Source: QIAW01 sp035487295
GTDB lineage: Bacteria > Acidobacteriota > Terriglobia > Terriglobales > Acidobacteriaceae
DNA: 64,000 nucleotides
Assembly (NCBI GenBank): GCA_035487295.1
Contig: DATHMH010000043.1
Coordinates: 124,001 to 188,000, forward strand
Direction of reading: 5' to 3'
Part shown: one piece after another, positions 24,522 to 34,922 of the stretch
How the letters are laid out: every line of letters begins with the position of its first letter
How positions within the stretch are numbered: the first letter of the stretch is position 1
The notes under the pieces: model-generated
What the model was told of the DNA's origin: nothing
The model's database searches: none
What the model saw: the letters and a program-made list of their open reading frames with translations, nothing else
Made by a program: the position numbers and the translations under genes

Positions 24522-27467
24522 TTACAAGCCGGGCACGCGCGTTCTGACCGCATAGAGAGACGTATGAGTCAGGATATAGAGGGTGCTGCGGTCCTCGCCG
24601 CCAAAAACAAGATCGATCGGCCGTTCCGGAATATCGATTCTCTCCACCTGTTTTCCCCCGGGGCTGTAGACCAGCACCTGCCCGGCAGCCAGGTAGACAT
24701 TACCCTCTTCGTCCTGAGTCAGGCTCTCTCCACCCTCTTCCGCGAAGAGCTTCATGTCGCCGATGGTTCCAGTGGCTGTTACATTTCCCTTGTATGTCTT
24801 CTCCTCGTGACCATCGGTCACATAGACCGGGCGCGCCGGCATAGCCTGTGCCAGGCCGGGCGCGAGCAGAATGTCGGCCTTCTTGATTCTCCTGGTTATC
24901 AGTCCCTGCACAAAATCATTCCCTGCGGGAATGAACACGCTGTGGTCCGGAGAAATATATTGCCAGGGCCGTTGCTGAGAGAGCCCCTCGATTGCCTGCA
25001 CGCCCGATGCATAGAGCGCGGTCATCCCCGGGCGCTCCTGCGCCGGCTGCGGCTCAAGCATGGTTATCTGATTCGCCGGCTCTTCCGGCCGGAAGGAGTA
25101 AATCGTCCCCTTGCCGCCCCTTGAAACCACCAGAAGGTCTCCGCCCTTGTCGAATGCGAGATTGACCGGATCGAGTGGAGCGTTTCGCACCACCACCGCT
25201 TCTCCGGTCTCCGGCGACCACCTGTAGATCCGCTGCCAGCGCACGTCGACAAAATACAACTTGCCGGCCGCATCCACGGCCGCACCGGAGATATCGGAGA
25301 ATCCCGTCGCAAGGCGTTTTACCTGCGCGGCCGGCTCCAGCGCCGGCGAGGGACCGCGCTGCCCGGAGCTGACAGGCGTACCCGGCACATCGAGCCATGC
25401 AAACTCTCGCGCCCGCAACTCGGCATGGTTAGTCGCATCTAAAACCGAGTTGTCGAATGGGAACTTGCCGCCACTGTAAACATGCATATTGCGAAAGCGG
25501 ATGTCGCGCGACTCGGAAACGTTCACCGCATATGGGAAGGGCTGAGAAACTGCCGTCACCCTGTACGCAAAATAGTTTGCAACGGTAATATTCTTTGACC
25601 GGGATATCTCCAGCGGCAGTGCAAAAGCACTTTCAAGGCTTTCTTCCTCAGTTTGCAGCGCGACCAGATTCCAGTTCTCGACCTGGTCCAGCATGACTTC
25701 GTTGCGAACGTGATGTTCGCACGAGAGTTCATAGATGTGACCCGGCGTGGTTGTGTTTGAAATATACAGTCCGGCCTGCGCAAAGGTGCTGGGCGTCCAG
25801 ATATCGGCAAAGGTGCCTCCTCCGCCATCTGCGATCCATAGGCTGGCGTATTGCTTATCCCAGTTGGGGTTGAAGCTCGGCCCGCCGGCGTATGGATTGA
25901 TGCGCTCGCCGTTGGGGCCAGTGGTGCCGTGGCCTCCTATGAAGCGCACATCATCTATCAGCGAGTCCGCTCCGGCTTTCCACAGCACGCCCACGGCGCG
26001 GGGGTTGTCGTCTCCCGTGGAGATGCCGATTCCGGTTACGATGTTATGCCCGCCCTGGGGAGCTTCCAGCAGCGGACGCGGCGCTCCGGGGCCCTGGAAC
26101 TCCTTCGTCCCATCCGCCAGGTCGAATTGAGTCCTGCTGGGGTGCAGTCCGATCAGCACGGTATCGGGGCGAAGCAGGATTGAGGCGCTTACCAGATAAC
26201 GCCCCATAGGGACGTAAAGCGCGCGATGTTCCGCAATGGCTTTTTGTATCGCTGCCGTATCGTCGGTCACGCCGTCGCCTTTGGCTCCCAGCGACTGCAG
26301 GTTGACCCACGTATCGGCGGGCGGCAAGACGGTAATGGCATTGCCCGCAGGCGGCGGCAACTGCTTCAACGCTTCCGCGTCGAAGTTCGTCTTGATCCCC
26401 CCCACGTCGGCAGGCGCGCTCATCGTGAGCCCATGCGAGAATGCCTTAACTCTGTAGTTCTCCCCCGGCCCGGCAATTTTGCGCCCGCTCTCGCGAAGCA
26501 GGGCAAAGATGCTCACGTTCCGGCACGCGATGTTTTCGAGGTTTATCTCCGTCCGTGCATTGTTTTCATTACTGATCGTGATCGCGGGTCCGCTGATGTT
26601 CTCAAGGCGCGTGTCTTCGGCCCATAACTCATCGGCATAACCAGCGTCGATCGAGATGGCCTGCGGAACATTGCGGAATATATCGTGAACCAGCGTCAGT
26701 CCTACTTCATGCTCGCGGATCGCCGCTTCCCTCTGGCCTTCAAATGTCGAATCCAGCAGCGTGAACTGCCAACCGGGTGAAGTCTTGACGGTGATGATGC
26801 CGTATTGGCCGCCATAGAAGTGCAGATCTTCGGCCTCGTTGCCAACATCTTTGAGCGCCGCAAGTCCTGACCCGATATGGAAGTCGATATGGGCCAGGTA
26901 GCTGTGCTGTTCAACATGGAATCGGATGCACACTGCCCCCGCGTCTCCGCTGCCAATCTCGAAATCCACATTGCTCATCGCGGAATAGAATGTGCCGGCA
27001 AGCGCATCGGGTCCGGTGTTGTTGTTGGGAGGAACCGTCCCCTCCATCGCTGGAACCTCGTTGCCCGGCAGGCTCCTGCTGCTATCCTTCCCCGGCCCCG
27101 GCCCGGTAAAGAAAAACATATATCCCAACCCCTGCTGATAGCCGGGAGTATTGTCTGCCAGCACGAACACAGGACGGCTCGCTCCATAACCAATCACCCG
27201 CACCCCGCGCCACACATAAATCGTTCGCGTAACGCGATACCGCCCCGTGGGTACAAAGACGATGCCCTCGCGGTGCGTCGCTACCACCTGATCGATTGCC
27301 GACTGGATGGCAGCGCTGTCGTCCGCTTCTCCGTCTCCATGAACAGGAAAGCTGTCCTTCGTCAGATAAACGGCTTTTGCGTCCTGAAGCCGGACAGGAT
27401 AAAAGGACGCTCCCCAGAGAGGTAGCGCAATTCCAAAGAGAACGATTCCTGGCAGAACACTTTTCAT
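24522..27467 (-). CDS. Exported pectate-lyase-superfamily beta-helix protein with C-terminal propeller
   Basis: A 981-residue exported protein with a signal peptide at residues 1-20. Two Pectate_lyase_3-type modules are visible: the first starts about residue 42 with HGDGEADDSAAIQSAIDQV, the second about residue 392 with GAKGDGVTDDTAAIQKAI. Each continues into a right-handed beta helix with Asn-rich turns. The last 280 residues look like an NHL or SMP-30-type propeller (SGAAVDAAGKLYFVDVRWQRIYRW; LAFDKGGDLLVVSRGG). It probably binds or cleaves a plant or microbial polysaccharide; the exact bond cannot be told. AAAGG precedes ATG 27467. It is divergent from another beta-helix gene at 27984. Confidence 0.85.
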   Translation of the reverse strand: MKSVLPGIVLFGIALPLWGASFYPVRLQDAKAVYLTKDSFPVHGDGEADDSAAIQSAIDQVVATHREGIVFVPTGRYRVTRTIYVWRGVRVIGYGASRPVFVLADNTPGYQQGLGYMFFFTGPGPGKDSSRSLPGNEVPAMEGTVPPNNNTGPDALAGTFYSAMSNVDFEIGSGDAGAVCIRFHVEQHSYLAHIDFHIGSGLAALKDVGNEAEDLHFYGGQYGIITVKTSPGWQFTLLDSTFEGQREAAIREHEVGLTLVHDIFRNVPQAISIDAGYADELWAEDTRLENISGPAITISNENNARTEINLENIACRNVSIFALLRESGRKIAGPGENYRVKAFSHGLTMSAPADVGGIKTNFDAEALKQLPPPAGNAITVLPPADTWVNLQSLGAKGDGVTDDTAAIQKAIAEHRALYVPMGRYLVSASILLRPDTVLIGLHPSRTQFDLADGTKEFQGPGAPRPLLEAPQGGHNIVTGIGISTGDDNPRAVGVLWKAGADSLIDDVRFIGGHGTTGPNGERINPYAGGPSFNPNWDKQYASLWIADGGGGTFADIWTPSTFAQAGLYISNTTTPGHIYELSCEHHVRNEVMLDQVENWNLVALQTEEESLESAFALPLEISRSKNITVANYFAYRVTAVSQPFPYAVNVSESRDIRFRNMHVYSGGKFPFDNSVLDATNHAELRAREFAWLDVPGTPVSSGQRGPSPALEPAAQVKRLATGFSDISGAAVDAAGKLYFVDVRWQRIYRWSPETGEAVVVRNAPLDPVNLAFDKGGDLLVVSRGGKGTIYSFRPEEPANQITMLEPQPAQERPGMTALYASGVQAIEGLSQQRPWQYISPDHSVFIPAGNDFVQGLITRRIKKADILLAPGLAQAMPARPVYVTDGHEEKTYKGNVTATGTIGDMKLFAEEGGESLTQDEEGNVYLAAGQVLVYSPGGKQVERIDIPERPIDLVFGGEDRSTLYILTHTSLYAVRTRVPGL

Positions 27468-27983
27468 CGGGGGTGCCTTTCAGTATTGATTTCGCTGGAA
27501 TATTATGCCGCTTGACCCCGTTTGGTCAAAAAAACTCATCCGCGTCGCGCGGAAGTCGATGACTTGGCAATCAGAATGAAGTTGCCGATAGCACACCCGC
27601 TATATCTAGCCATTCGGGAACTGGAAAAGTTCTATCAGCAAATCTAACGTATAAACTTTGCTTATCAAAAGCAGACTTACAATAACATGTTACTATAGTA
27701 ATGTGGCACCTTATTGGGAATTCATCCTATAGTTTAGGTTGCGCCGAGTTGCTCAAGGCCTGAGTCTACCCCCTTAAAAAGTTCCCCTAAAGCTCCCCAT
27801 TTGAAGCTCCCCCAAAGTCCAAACTGCTCCGTAACTCGTCATGTTCTTGGAGCATTCGTCTTTCGTGCTTAACCACGCGCAGCAAAACGTCGGATGACGA
27901 TGTCTTGATCGCGAGGCGAAAGGCACGGCTTCATCCGGTGGTATATGAGACGGGAAGAGTGGTTGCGAAAAAGGAGCGAGACG
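27468..27983. promoter_or_regulatory. Divergent control region between two beta-helix genes
   Basis: No gene is seen in these 516 bases. The middle is AT-rich (about 27560-27720) and holds a perfect 12-base dyad TTACTATAGTAA at 27690-27701 inside a longer imperfect one (ACATgTTACTATAGTAA-TGT). This is a candidate operator shared by the two flanking genes. Confidence 0.4.
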
Positions 27984-30893
27984 ATGTTGAGTCGCAGCGG
28001 AAGTCACTTTTCGTATTTTGCACAATTTGTTTATGCCCTGCTGGCGGTACTTTGCCTTTCGCCAGTGGCCGGTGCGACCTCGTATTTTGTGGACTGCAAC
28101 GGCGGTAGCGATGGAAACCCAGGCACATCTCAATCTGCGGCGTGGCAGACGCTTGCCCCGGTCAATGCAACGCAGTTCGCTCCCGGCGACTCTATATTGT
28201 TCCTCGCCGGCTGCACCTGGACGGGTACATTGCACCCGGGCGGCAGCGGCACGAATGGAAACACGATTACCATCGACAAGTATGGGACCGGAGCCTTGCC
28301 CCACATCGATGGCGGCGGCGCCACCGAGGCCGTGTTGCTCTCCGGGCAGCAGTATTGGGACATCAATAACCTCGAGGTTTCCAACAGTGCAGCGACGGCG
28401 GGGACTCGACGCGGTGTGCTCGTGACCACCACAGGTGTTTCCAACCACATCCATCTGGTTGGGTTGAACGTCCACAACATCAGCGGCCAATTGGGCACCG
28501 ATGCGACTTCGAAGAACACCGGAGGCATCGGCTTTGAATCAACCGGCGGCGCGGGCGCCAGCTTTGACGATATTCTGATCCAAAACTGCACCATTGCCCA
28601 TGCCGACGACGTGGGGATCTACCTGAGCTCTGATTCCGGCACGGACCCGCGGTCGGCCAGTTGGTCGCAGGCGAAGTGGAACAATGTGGTCATGCAGGGA
28701 AACCAATTGAACGACATTGGCAAGAATGCCATCATCATTCGCGTCTCGGATACACCGCTTATCGAAAACAACGTCATCAATGGGGCCGCTACGAGGCTGC
28801 ATGGAAACGCGATCTTTACGATCGGCACCCTGAACGCCGTGATCCAGTTCAATGAGGTTTATAACACCGCTCTCACCGGCTACAGCGGTCTGGAAGACTC
28901 TGCCTTCGATCCCGACAATGATTCGCTGGGCACTCTCATCCAGTACAACTACAGCCATAACAATGCCGGCGGGTTGGCCAATCCCAACATGATTCCCGGC
29001 ACGGGTAACTATTCCGACGGCACCATCATCCGTTACAACGTCAGCCAGAACGATGTCAACGAGATCATCCCGTTCAGCGGCGCCGCCACCAACACGCAAA
29101 TCTACAACAACACCATTTACATCGGTGCAAGTTTGTCACCTGCTATCTTCAGCGCGCACCTCTGGGGCGGCACGGGAGGCTGGGCCAACAATACGACATA
29201 CTCCAACAACATCATTTACAACGCCGGGAGCGGCACGTACAGTCTGGGCTCGACGACCAACAACACCTTCAGCGCAAATCTCTTTTTTGGGAGTCATCCG
29301 GCCAGCGAACCGGCTGATCCCAAAAAGATCACCACGAACCCCCTGTTGGTGAACCCGGGCAGCGGCGGGACGGGGATGAACACACTGAACGGTTATAAGT
29401 TGCAATCCGGGTCCCCGGCAAGAGGCTCCGGTGTGGTGATCAGCAACAACGGCGGACGCGACTTCTTCGGAACGCCATTGCCTGCTGGCGCGCCGGACCG
29501 TGGTGCAGCTCAATTTATCAGCGACTACTCGCTTGCAATATCAAATTCACCTCTGACGATTTTCCCCGGCCAGACTGCCGTGTTTAACGGCACGCTTACC
29601 ACCGCCAACGGTTACAACAACACAGTCAATCTGAGCTGCGGCGCCGGGCAGCCGGCCACCTGCACGCTTCTGCCTACTAGCCAGACGCCCACGTCGGGCG
29701 GGGCGGCGTTCCAGGTGAAGGCCAGCGATGTCATCGTCAACGATTACAATTTCAATGTTCAAGGTGTTGGAACAGATTCGCTTCAGACCTCGCATGCACA
29801 AGCGGTAACTTTGCATATCGTAGATTTCAACCTTACGGCTCCCTCCCCCTCGACGCTTACCACCGGTGCGAGTGTGAATCCTACAACCACGCCCGCGGCT
29901 GGCTTTCAGGTAAGCGTGAGCGGAACGTTTTCAGGAACCGTGAATCTTTCCTGCAGTGGGCTGCCGGCGGGAGCAAGCTGCAGCTTTTCGCCTTCGGCGG
30001 CACTCTCTTTCACCGGTGCAGGATCGCAACCAGTTACGGTGAGCATTACCGTGGCGGCTAATACGGCGGCGGGTGTTTACAACGGCATAACGGTCTCCGC
30101 CAATACTGCGGGCGCGCCCGCCGCCAAGTCGCAGAGCTTCACGCTGCAGGTCGTAGATTTCAGCCAGGGGAGTCCATCGCCCAATCCGGTTGCTATGACG
30201 CAATCGTCGGTTTCGCAGCCGATTCAATTCACGCTCACGCCGATTGCGGGATTCACCGGGCCAATTACTCTTTCGTGCAGCGCACTTGCCGGAGTGAGCT
30301 GCCAGTGGTCGCCCTCAAGTCCGGTTACGATTGCCGGCAGCGCGGTCACCGAGACGCTCACTGTGACCACGAACAGTGCAGCGGCCGGCTCGCCCACACT
30401 GAACATACAATCTTCAGCCATAGTGAACGGCGTGACGCTCAGCCATTCGCAACCGCTGACGCTCAACATCGTCGCCGGCACGGTGACAGATCTTTCTATC
30501 GCGAGCCTCACCTCGCAACCCGATCCCGCCGAAGCCGGAGAGCCAGTCACCATCAACGTCACGGCGCATAACACCGTTGCCAATGCCAACAATGTGGTTG
30601 TAAGTTTGACGTTTCCGCAAACCCTAATGATCGTCAGCGCCACGCTGCCGGCAGCATGCTCAGTGAACAACGGAATTGTGACCTGCACAGTGGGTGCCCT
30701 GAATGCCGGCCAAAATTCTACGCCGTTCGCGGTTCAAGTGATTCCAGTCGCCGGACGGAATCTGCCTGTGACCGCCACGGTGGGTTCAAGCTCTGTCAAT
30801 GATTCCAACCTGAGTAATAACACTCAACAGGTGACCATGCACATTCGCTTCAGACCGTTTGCCCGCCGCGGATTAGTGCCCAAGCTGCCGTAA
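27984..30893 (+). CDS. Exported right-handed beta-helix protein with Ig-like and DUF11 domains
   Basis: A 969-residue exported protein. The signal peptide is within residues 1-31 (YALLAVLCLSPVAGA). Residues about 32-510 form a parallel beta helix with many Asn-terminated turns (IIRVSDTPLIENNVINGAA; IQYNYSHNNAGGLANPNMI), opening with YFVDCNGGSDGNPGTSQSAAW. Three Ig-like repeats follow (FNLTAPSPSTLTTGASVNP, NLSCSGLPAGASCSFSP). Near the C-terminus is a DUF11-like domain (DLSIASLTSQPDPAEAGEPVTI). AAAGGAG lies ten bases before ATG 27984; the longer in-frame start lacks one. It is likely a secreted polysaccharide-binding or -degrading protein (inference from fold). Confidence 0.85.
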   Translation: MLSRSGSHFSYFAQFVYALLAVLCLSPVAGATSYFVDCNGGSDGNPGTSQSAAWQTLAPVNATQFAPGDSILFLAGCTWTGTLHPGGSGTNGNTITIDKYGTGALPHIDGGGATEAVLLSGQQYWDINNLEVSNSAATAGTRRGVLVTTTGVSNHIHLVGLNVHNISGQLGTDATSKNTGGIGFESTGGAGASFDDILIQNCTIAHADDVGIYLSSDSGTDPRSASWSQAKWNNVVMQGNQLNDIGKNAIIIRVSDTPLIENNVINGAATRLHGNAIFTIGTLNAVIQFNEVYNTALTGYSGLEDSAFDPDNDSLGTLIQYNYSHNNAGGLANPNMIPGTGNYSDGTIIRYNVSQNDVNEIIPFSGAATNTQIYNNTIYIGASLSPAIFSAHLWGGTGGWANNTTYSNNIIYNAGSGTYSLGSTTNNTFSANLFFGSHPASEPADPKKITTNPLLVNPGSGGTGMNTLNGYKLQSGSPARGSGVVISNNGGRDFFGTPLPAGAPDRGAAQFISDYSLAISNSPLTIFPGQTAVFNGTLTTANGYNNTVNLSCGAGQPATCTLLPTSQTPTSGGAAFQVKASDVIVNDYNFNVQGVGTDSLQTSHAQAVTLHIVDFNLTAPSPSTLTTGASVNPTTTPAAGFQVSVSGTFSGTVNLSCSGLPAGASCSFSPSAALSFTGAGSQPVTVSITVAANTAAGVYNGITVSANTAGAPAAKSQSFTLQVVDFSQGSPSPNPVAMTQSSVSQPIQFTLTPIAGFTGPITLSCSALAGVSCQWSPSSPVTIAGSAVTETLTVTTNSAAAGSPTLNIQSSAIVNGVTLSHSQPLTLNIVAGTVTDLSIASLTSQPDPAEAGEPVTINVTAHNTVANANNVVVSLTFPQTLMIVSATLPAACSVNNGIVTCTVGALNAGQNSTPFAVQVIPVAGRNLPVTATVGSSSVNDSNLSNNTQQVTMHIRFRPFARRGLVPKLP

Positions 30894-31167
30894 TCACTGG
30901 TAACAACTGGCCTGGAGCTGATTCCAAAAGTGTGTAGTGCTGAACAATTCCGTCCCCGGTTGCCAATGCTACCCAAGCCAGGCAAAGTTCTGCATTGCTT
31001 CCAGCTTCAAAAATCGCATCTGGGCCGAGGACGACGCTGCACGTGGCCCCCTGGAACCCTACACAAAATAGTTAAAACGGTATGGAACAATCGGTGAAGC
31101 GGTTTATCGGCAGCACTGAAATCGTTAATGTACTTAGTGCGCTCGGCAATACTCTTTGTAATCTAAA

Positions 31168-32073
31168 GTGAAAGATATCTTCAAATCATTAAGCCTTAGC
31201 GAGATGACTCCATTACGAAAGCCGAATCCGACAGTCGTATTTTTTTTGATTGCCTTTGGCGTTCCTTGGACAGCATGGACCGCACTGGCTCTCATGCGAC
31301 TCCCTAGGCCATCGCCATGGACGGTACTACTGCTTGTATCTGGGAACTTTTGCAGTATCGCAGGATTTGTTGCTGCCTATTGTGCAGCAGGAAAAAAGGG
31401 CATTCAAGATCTTCTGAACCGCTGCCTACTCTTCCGTGTGCCGATCCTCTGGTGGGGTTATGCCATTTCCTTGCCTTTGCTTGCAGGCAGCATAACTGCG
31501 GTCATTCGTAGTGCAGCGCGGGGCGAGGTTGTTACGTTTAAACCGCTGGAGATCGTTCACCAATGGTGGGTGTTGTACAACTTCATTTTCGGATTTTTTT
31601 GGGGCCCGCTGGGCGAAGAAGCCGGATGGCGTGGCTTTCTTCTGCCCCGTCTCCTGGAAAAATATTCACCGCTCACGGCCAGCCTGATCCTCGGCCTCAT
31701 CTGGAGCCTTTGGCATGTACCGCTGGATTACAGAGCTTATTTTCACACCGTTGCCGGAACGGTGGGATTTACGGTACATACACTCTGCATGAGTATTCTT
31801 ATGACGGTGCTTTTTATCAATACGCGGGCGAGTGTCTTGCTTCCGATGATCTTGCACTGGAGCAATAACATATCCTATGAATTTGTGAGTGTTGTTTTTC
31901 CAGGGAGCCGGGTTGCAATGGCTGATCGCGTAAGCGAGGCTGTCCTGGTTGTCCTCACACTAATTATTATTCTGGCCTTCCGAAGACAGCTCACCGACAA
32001 TAGTCTTACCGTCGCTAATTTGCGAAGGGGCGCCAATATCGTCGAAGTGTCTGGAGATTACGAGAGTTCCTAA
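31168..32073 (+). CDS. CPBP family intramembrane protease
   Basis: A 301-residue inner-membrane protein with about eight helices. The family's glutamyl motif is intact: EEAGWRGFLLP with the Glu pair at residues 150-151, then WSLWHVPLDY, and HWSNNISYE near residue 230. Members cleave prenylated proteins or small peptides within the membrane, often in bacteriocin immunity or signalling. The start may be GTG 31168 or ATG 31204; no good ribosome binding site favours either. It is a single gene between two exported protein genes. Confidence 0.87.
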   Translation: MKDIFKSLSLSEMTPLRKPNPTVVFFLIAFGVPWTAWTALALMRLPRPSPWTVLLLVSGNFCSIAGFVAAYCAAGKKGIQDLLNRCLLFRVPILWWGYAISLPLLAGSITAVIRSAARGEVVTFKPLEIVHQWWVLYNFIFGFFWGPLGEEAGWRGFLLPRLLEKYSPLTASLILGLIWSLWHVPLDYRAYFHTVAGTVGFTVHTLCMSILMTVLFINTRASVLLPMILHWSNNISYEFVSVVFPGSRVAMADRVSEAVLVVLTLIIILAFRRQLTDNSLTVANLRRGANIVEVSGDYESS

Positions 32074-32541
32074 ATCAGGATTCGGAGATTCTTCCTCCTG
32101 CACATAAGGCAACATCCGGGGAAGAATCTGCAGCGTATGTACAAATGCGCTCAGCAACCTTCTTGTAGACGCGCGGCTCAGGGTATAACGGCACATTGAG
32201 CTCACCATTGAGACCAGGTATTAATATCTAAGAAAAACCGTTGGCTATTTTGCCAGACTCCAAAAAATGCGCTCTCGCCTTGCAGCTCTCTTGGCCGCAA
32301 AACACGTACCCGTTACACCTGTGGTATGAAAAAAATACTGGCTGCCCAGTCACATGATTTGCGATCCGCTATTCACGTTTACGGGTGCTCTCCAAATGCG
32401 AATCCCCGCAAATCTTGGAAGGTCAGGCAAATACGCGATCCTTACTACCCTCGACTACGCGATACTTAATACCCTCAAACAAGACTCTGGCAATACGACT
32501 GCAATGTTCAATGGTTGGAAACCTGGAAAGGAGAACTGCAC
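32074..32541. other. Intergenic region, no gene seen
   Basis: I see no coding sequence with a credible start or family match and no clear terminator. The last 30 bases hold the ribosome binding site of the next gene. Confidence 0.4.
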
Positions 32542-33153
32542 ATGAACACGAAGAAAAATGCAACGATTGCCATTTGTCTGACGGCGATTCTGGCTTTCAG
32601 CCCGCTCGCCGGCTTTGCGCAGGCTGCCACCACGTTCAGCGGTGAAGCCGTAGCCTTGCGGGCAAATGCGCTGGGAATCTCGTTGTCACTATCAGATACT
32701 GGAGCCCTGCCGTCGAGCGGCGGGAATCTGAGTACCTCTGTAGCCAGCGTAAACGTCTTGGGCTTGGCCTCAGCTGACGCGCTGAAAAGTACCTCGTCTG
32801 GCAGTGGCACCAGCAGCCAGTCGCAATCGTCAGTTACGAACCTGAACTTGTTGGGTGGTCTGATTACCGCCGATGTCGTGAAGTCGAACTCCGGCGCCAC
32901 TTGCAGCGGCAGTCAGGCCTCCGTGAATGGGAATGCCGAGCTCGTCAACTTGGTGGCCGCAGGTCAGACCATCGCCGTATCCGACCCGAACCTCGCCATC
33001 TCGTTGCCAGGGGGCATTAGCCTCATCGTCAACGAGCAGACGAGCTCGTCGGGTGGAAACACCGGATCGATCACCGTCAATGCGCTGCACGTCAAGGGAC
33101 CAAGCATTGACATTGTCGTCACCTCCGCCCAGTCCGGTATCACTTGTTCGTGA
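32542..33153 (+). CDS. Choice-of-anchor P family exported protein
   Basis: A 203-residue protein. The signal peptide is residues 1-28 (ATIAICLTAILAFSPLAGFAQA). The mature domain TTFSGEAVALRANALGISLSLSDTG, with repeated SVASVNVLGLASADAL and SVTNLNLLGGLITADVV strands and a Cys pair (GATCSGS and GITCS), fits the choice-of-anchor P domain seen in surface proteins with varied anchors. Here no anchor follows, so it is released or held by contact. AAAGGAGA precedes ATG 32542. A hairpin at 33162-33195 closes the unit. Confidence 0.8.
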   Translation: MNTKKNATIAICLTAILAFSPLAGFAQAATTFSGEAVALRANALGISLSLSDTGALPSSGGNLSTSVASVNVLGLASADALKSTSSGSGTSSQSQSSVTNLNLLGGLITADVVKSNSGATCSGSQASVNGNAELVNLVAAGQTIAVSDPNLAISLPGGISLIVNEQTSSSGGNTGSITVNALHVKGPSIDIVVTSAQSGITCS

Positions 33154-33161
33154 CAATCCGA

Positions 33162-33196
33162 GCGTAGGGCACCGTGTTTAGACCGTGCCCTACGCT
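33162..33196 (+). terminator. Hairpin after the choice-of-anchor P gene
   Basis: GCGTAGGGCAC (33162-33172) pairs perfectly with GTGCCCTACGC (33185-33195) around a 12-base loop. It lies nine bases after the stop. The following TTGCCTTTG is only a weak T tail. Confidence 0.5.
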
Positions 33197-33440
33197 TGCC
33201 TTTGCTACATCACTTATTTTTGCCGCAGCCGGTAGGGCGGATCCATGGCGAGATGCGGCTTAGCGGAGGCGGTCGAGGACTTATAACGTCGGAGATGTCA
33301 TCCGATCCAACGAACCACTAACAACCAAAATCGTCTCCTCGGGGTGTGAAAAGACCAGAGTTCTGAAATCGTCGCTCGGGAGCCATCGTTCACAAAAACT
33401 AAAGGCGCGGCCTACTGTCATCTCTTCTGGGCTCGCCATT

Positions 33441-34637
33441 TCATTGTCTGGCGACGATCACAATATCAGTAGGCGCGTTGTTGCCTTCAGGAAACGGCGA
33501 ACCGGAAAGCGGGGTAACCGTGCCGGTGTTTGGGTTCACGGAAAAGCCGGAAATGCTGTTATCGACTTTGTTGACCACGTAGAGCAGGGTGCCACTGGGG
33601 TCGAGCGCCAGCCCAAACGGATGCTGGCCGGTTGGCGTCTCGGCGATGGCCGTGAGAGCGCCGTTGTTGATATTGAAGGCCGACAAAGTGCCGGCTTGCA
33701 CATTGGTCCAAAAGACGAATTTATCCATGGGATCGACGGTCAAGCGCAGCGGATTATGATGGCAAGAAGATGTACAGCTTGAACCTGGAGCGGGCAAGGC
33801 CGATACCGGGGTCAGCGAGCCGCTCAAAGCATTGATGCTGAAAGGCACCACGGCCTCAGCCATGTGGTCTCCTACGAAAAGAAACTTACCGTCTGTAGCC
33901 ATGCCGATGGGCGAGGTAATCCCCACGGGATTGGAGGTCGCGGCGGGCGAGCCCATTTGAGTCAACGATCCGGTCGTCGAATCTATGGCGAACGCCGAAA
34001 TTGTGTTGCCGGTCCCGACCGTAGCGTTGGCGCTGCTGACAAACAGGAATGCGCCGTTCGGGCTCACGGTGACGCCAAACGGATTGCTGACGCCGCTGAA
34101 CGGCGATCCTGGGACCTGGGCAAGCGCGCCGCTGCTGCTGTTGATGCTAAAAACAGAAACACTATTGCTGTCTTGATTCGCTACAAAGAGAAACCTGCCC
34201 ATGGAATCCACCGCCACTCCAAGCGGCGTCGCTCCGGTTGCAAAGGGAGAGCCGGAAACCCGGGCAAGCATTCCGCTGCTGGTATTCACCGCGAAGGCGG
34301 AAATGTTATTGGAGCTCTGGTTGGTCACAAAAAGAAACTTGTGCAGGTTATCGAATGCCATGAATTCAGCGCCCGCCCCTGATGGGAACGGCGAACCTGA
34401 AACCTGCGACAGCGCTCCCGAGTTGCTCATGGCGAACGCGGATACTGTGCCAGACCCGGTGTTGCTGACAAAAGCGAAACTTATGGGTTGAGCCATCGGA
34501 GCCTGCATCATGGAGTTGTTGTGCGTCCCGCCGCATCCGTTGAGCGCAATCAAGGCCAGGATCAACGTAAGGAGGAAGAACAGAATCCATCGCTGAGCCG
34601 GCTCGGCAGCTCTTGGATCATATTGGCTTGTGGTCAT
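33441..34637 (-). CDS. Lactonase-like seven-bladed propeller lipoprotein
   Basis: A 398-residue protein. Residues 16-34 are a membrane-spanning export signal ending in a lipobox LNGC, so it is probably lipidated. The body repeats blades of the YVTN/lactonase type: FAFVSNTGSGTVSAFAMSNSG, FLFVTNQSSNNISAFAVN, FLFVANQDSNSVSVFSINSSSG, and so on, each followed by LxxVxGSPF. Such proteins resemble 6-phosphogluconolactonase in fold, but exported ones of this class have no proven activity. The start is ATG 34637, with AAGGAGA 11 bases upstream; earlier in-frame codons to 34892 lack one. Confidence 0.87.
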   Translation of the reverse strand: MTTSQYDPRAAEPAQRWILFFLLTLILALIALNGCGGTHNNSMMQAPMAQPISFAFVSNTGSGTVSAFAMSNSGALSQVSGSPFPSGAGAEFMAFDNLHKFLFVTNQSSNNISAFAVNTSSGMLARVSGSPFATGATPLGVAVDSMGRFLFVANQDSNSVSVFSINSSSGALAQVPGSPFSGVSNPFGVTVSPNGAFLFVSSANATVGTGNTISAFAIDSTTGSLTQMGSPAATSNPVGITSPIGMATDGKFLFVGDHMAEAVVPFSINALSGSLTPVSALPAPGSSCTSSCHHNPLRLTVDPMDKFVFWTNVQAGTLSAFNINNGALTAIAETPTGQHPFGLALDPSGTLLYVVNKVDNSISGFSVNPNTGTVTPLSGSPFPEGNNAPTDIVIVARQ

Positions 34638-34922
34638 GACAGTCGTCTCCTTGGTGATCTCGGGGATCACCGGAAAAAGCGCAAATATCCGCTGAGAGGG
34701 AGCTGCACTGGAAAGCAGCCTTTTGGACAGAGACAGACTTAACCACTCTGATGCAGAACCTGTGCTCTCAGGTGCATGTAGGAGTACGATTTTTCGTCTT
34801 GTTGGCCTCTGGAAAAATAGCCGAATGCGCCCATTTGTGGCCGAATCCTGCTCGAGCAAAATGCATCCGTCAAAGCGCGTATAAGCGGTCAAAGCAGGCC
34901 AGATCGAATCTATAATCTAATC

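Noticed and set aside
27774..28490. A 238-codon minus-strand frame
   Set aside because: It is mostly antisense to the beta-helix gene starting at 27984.
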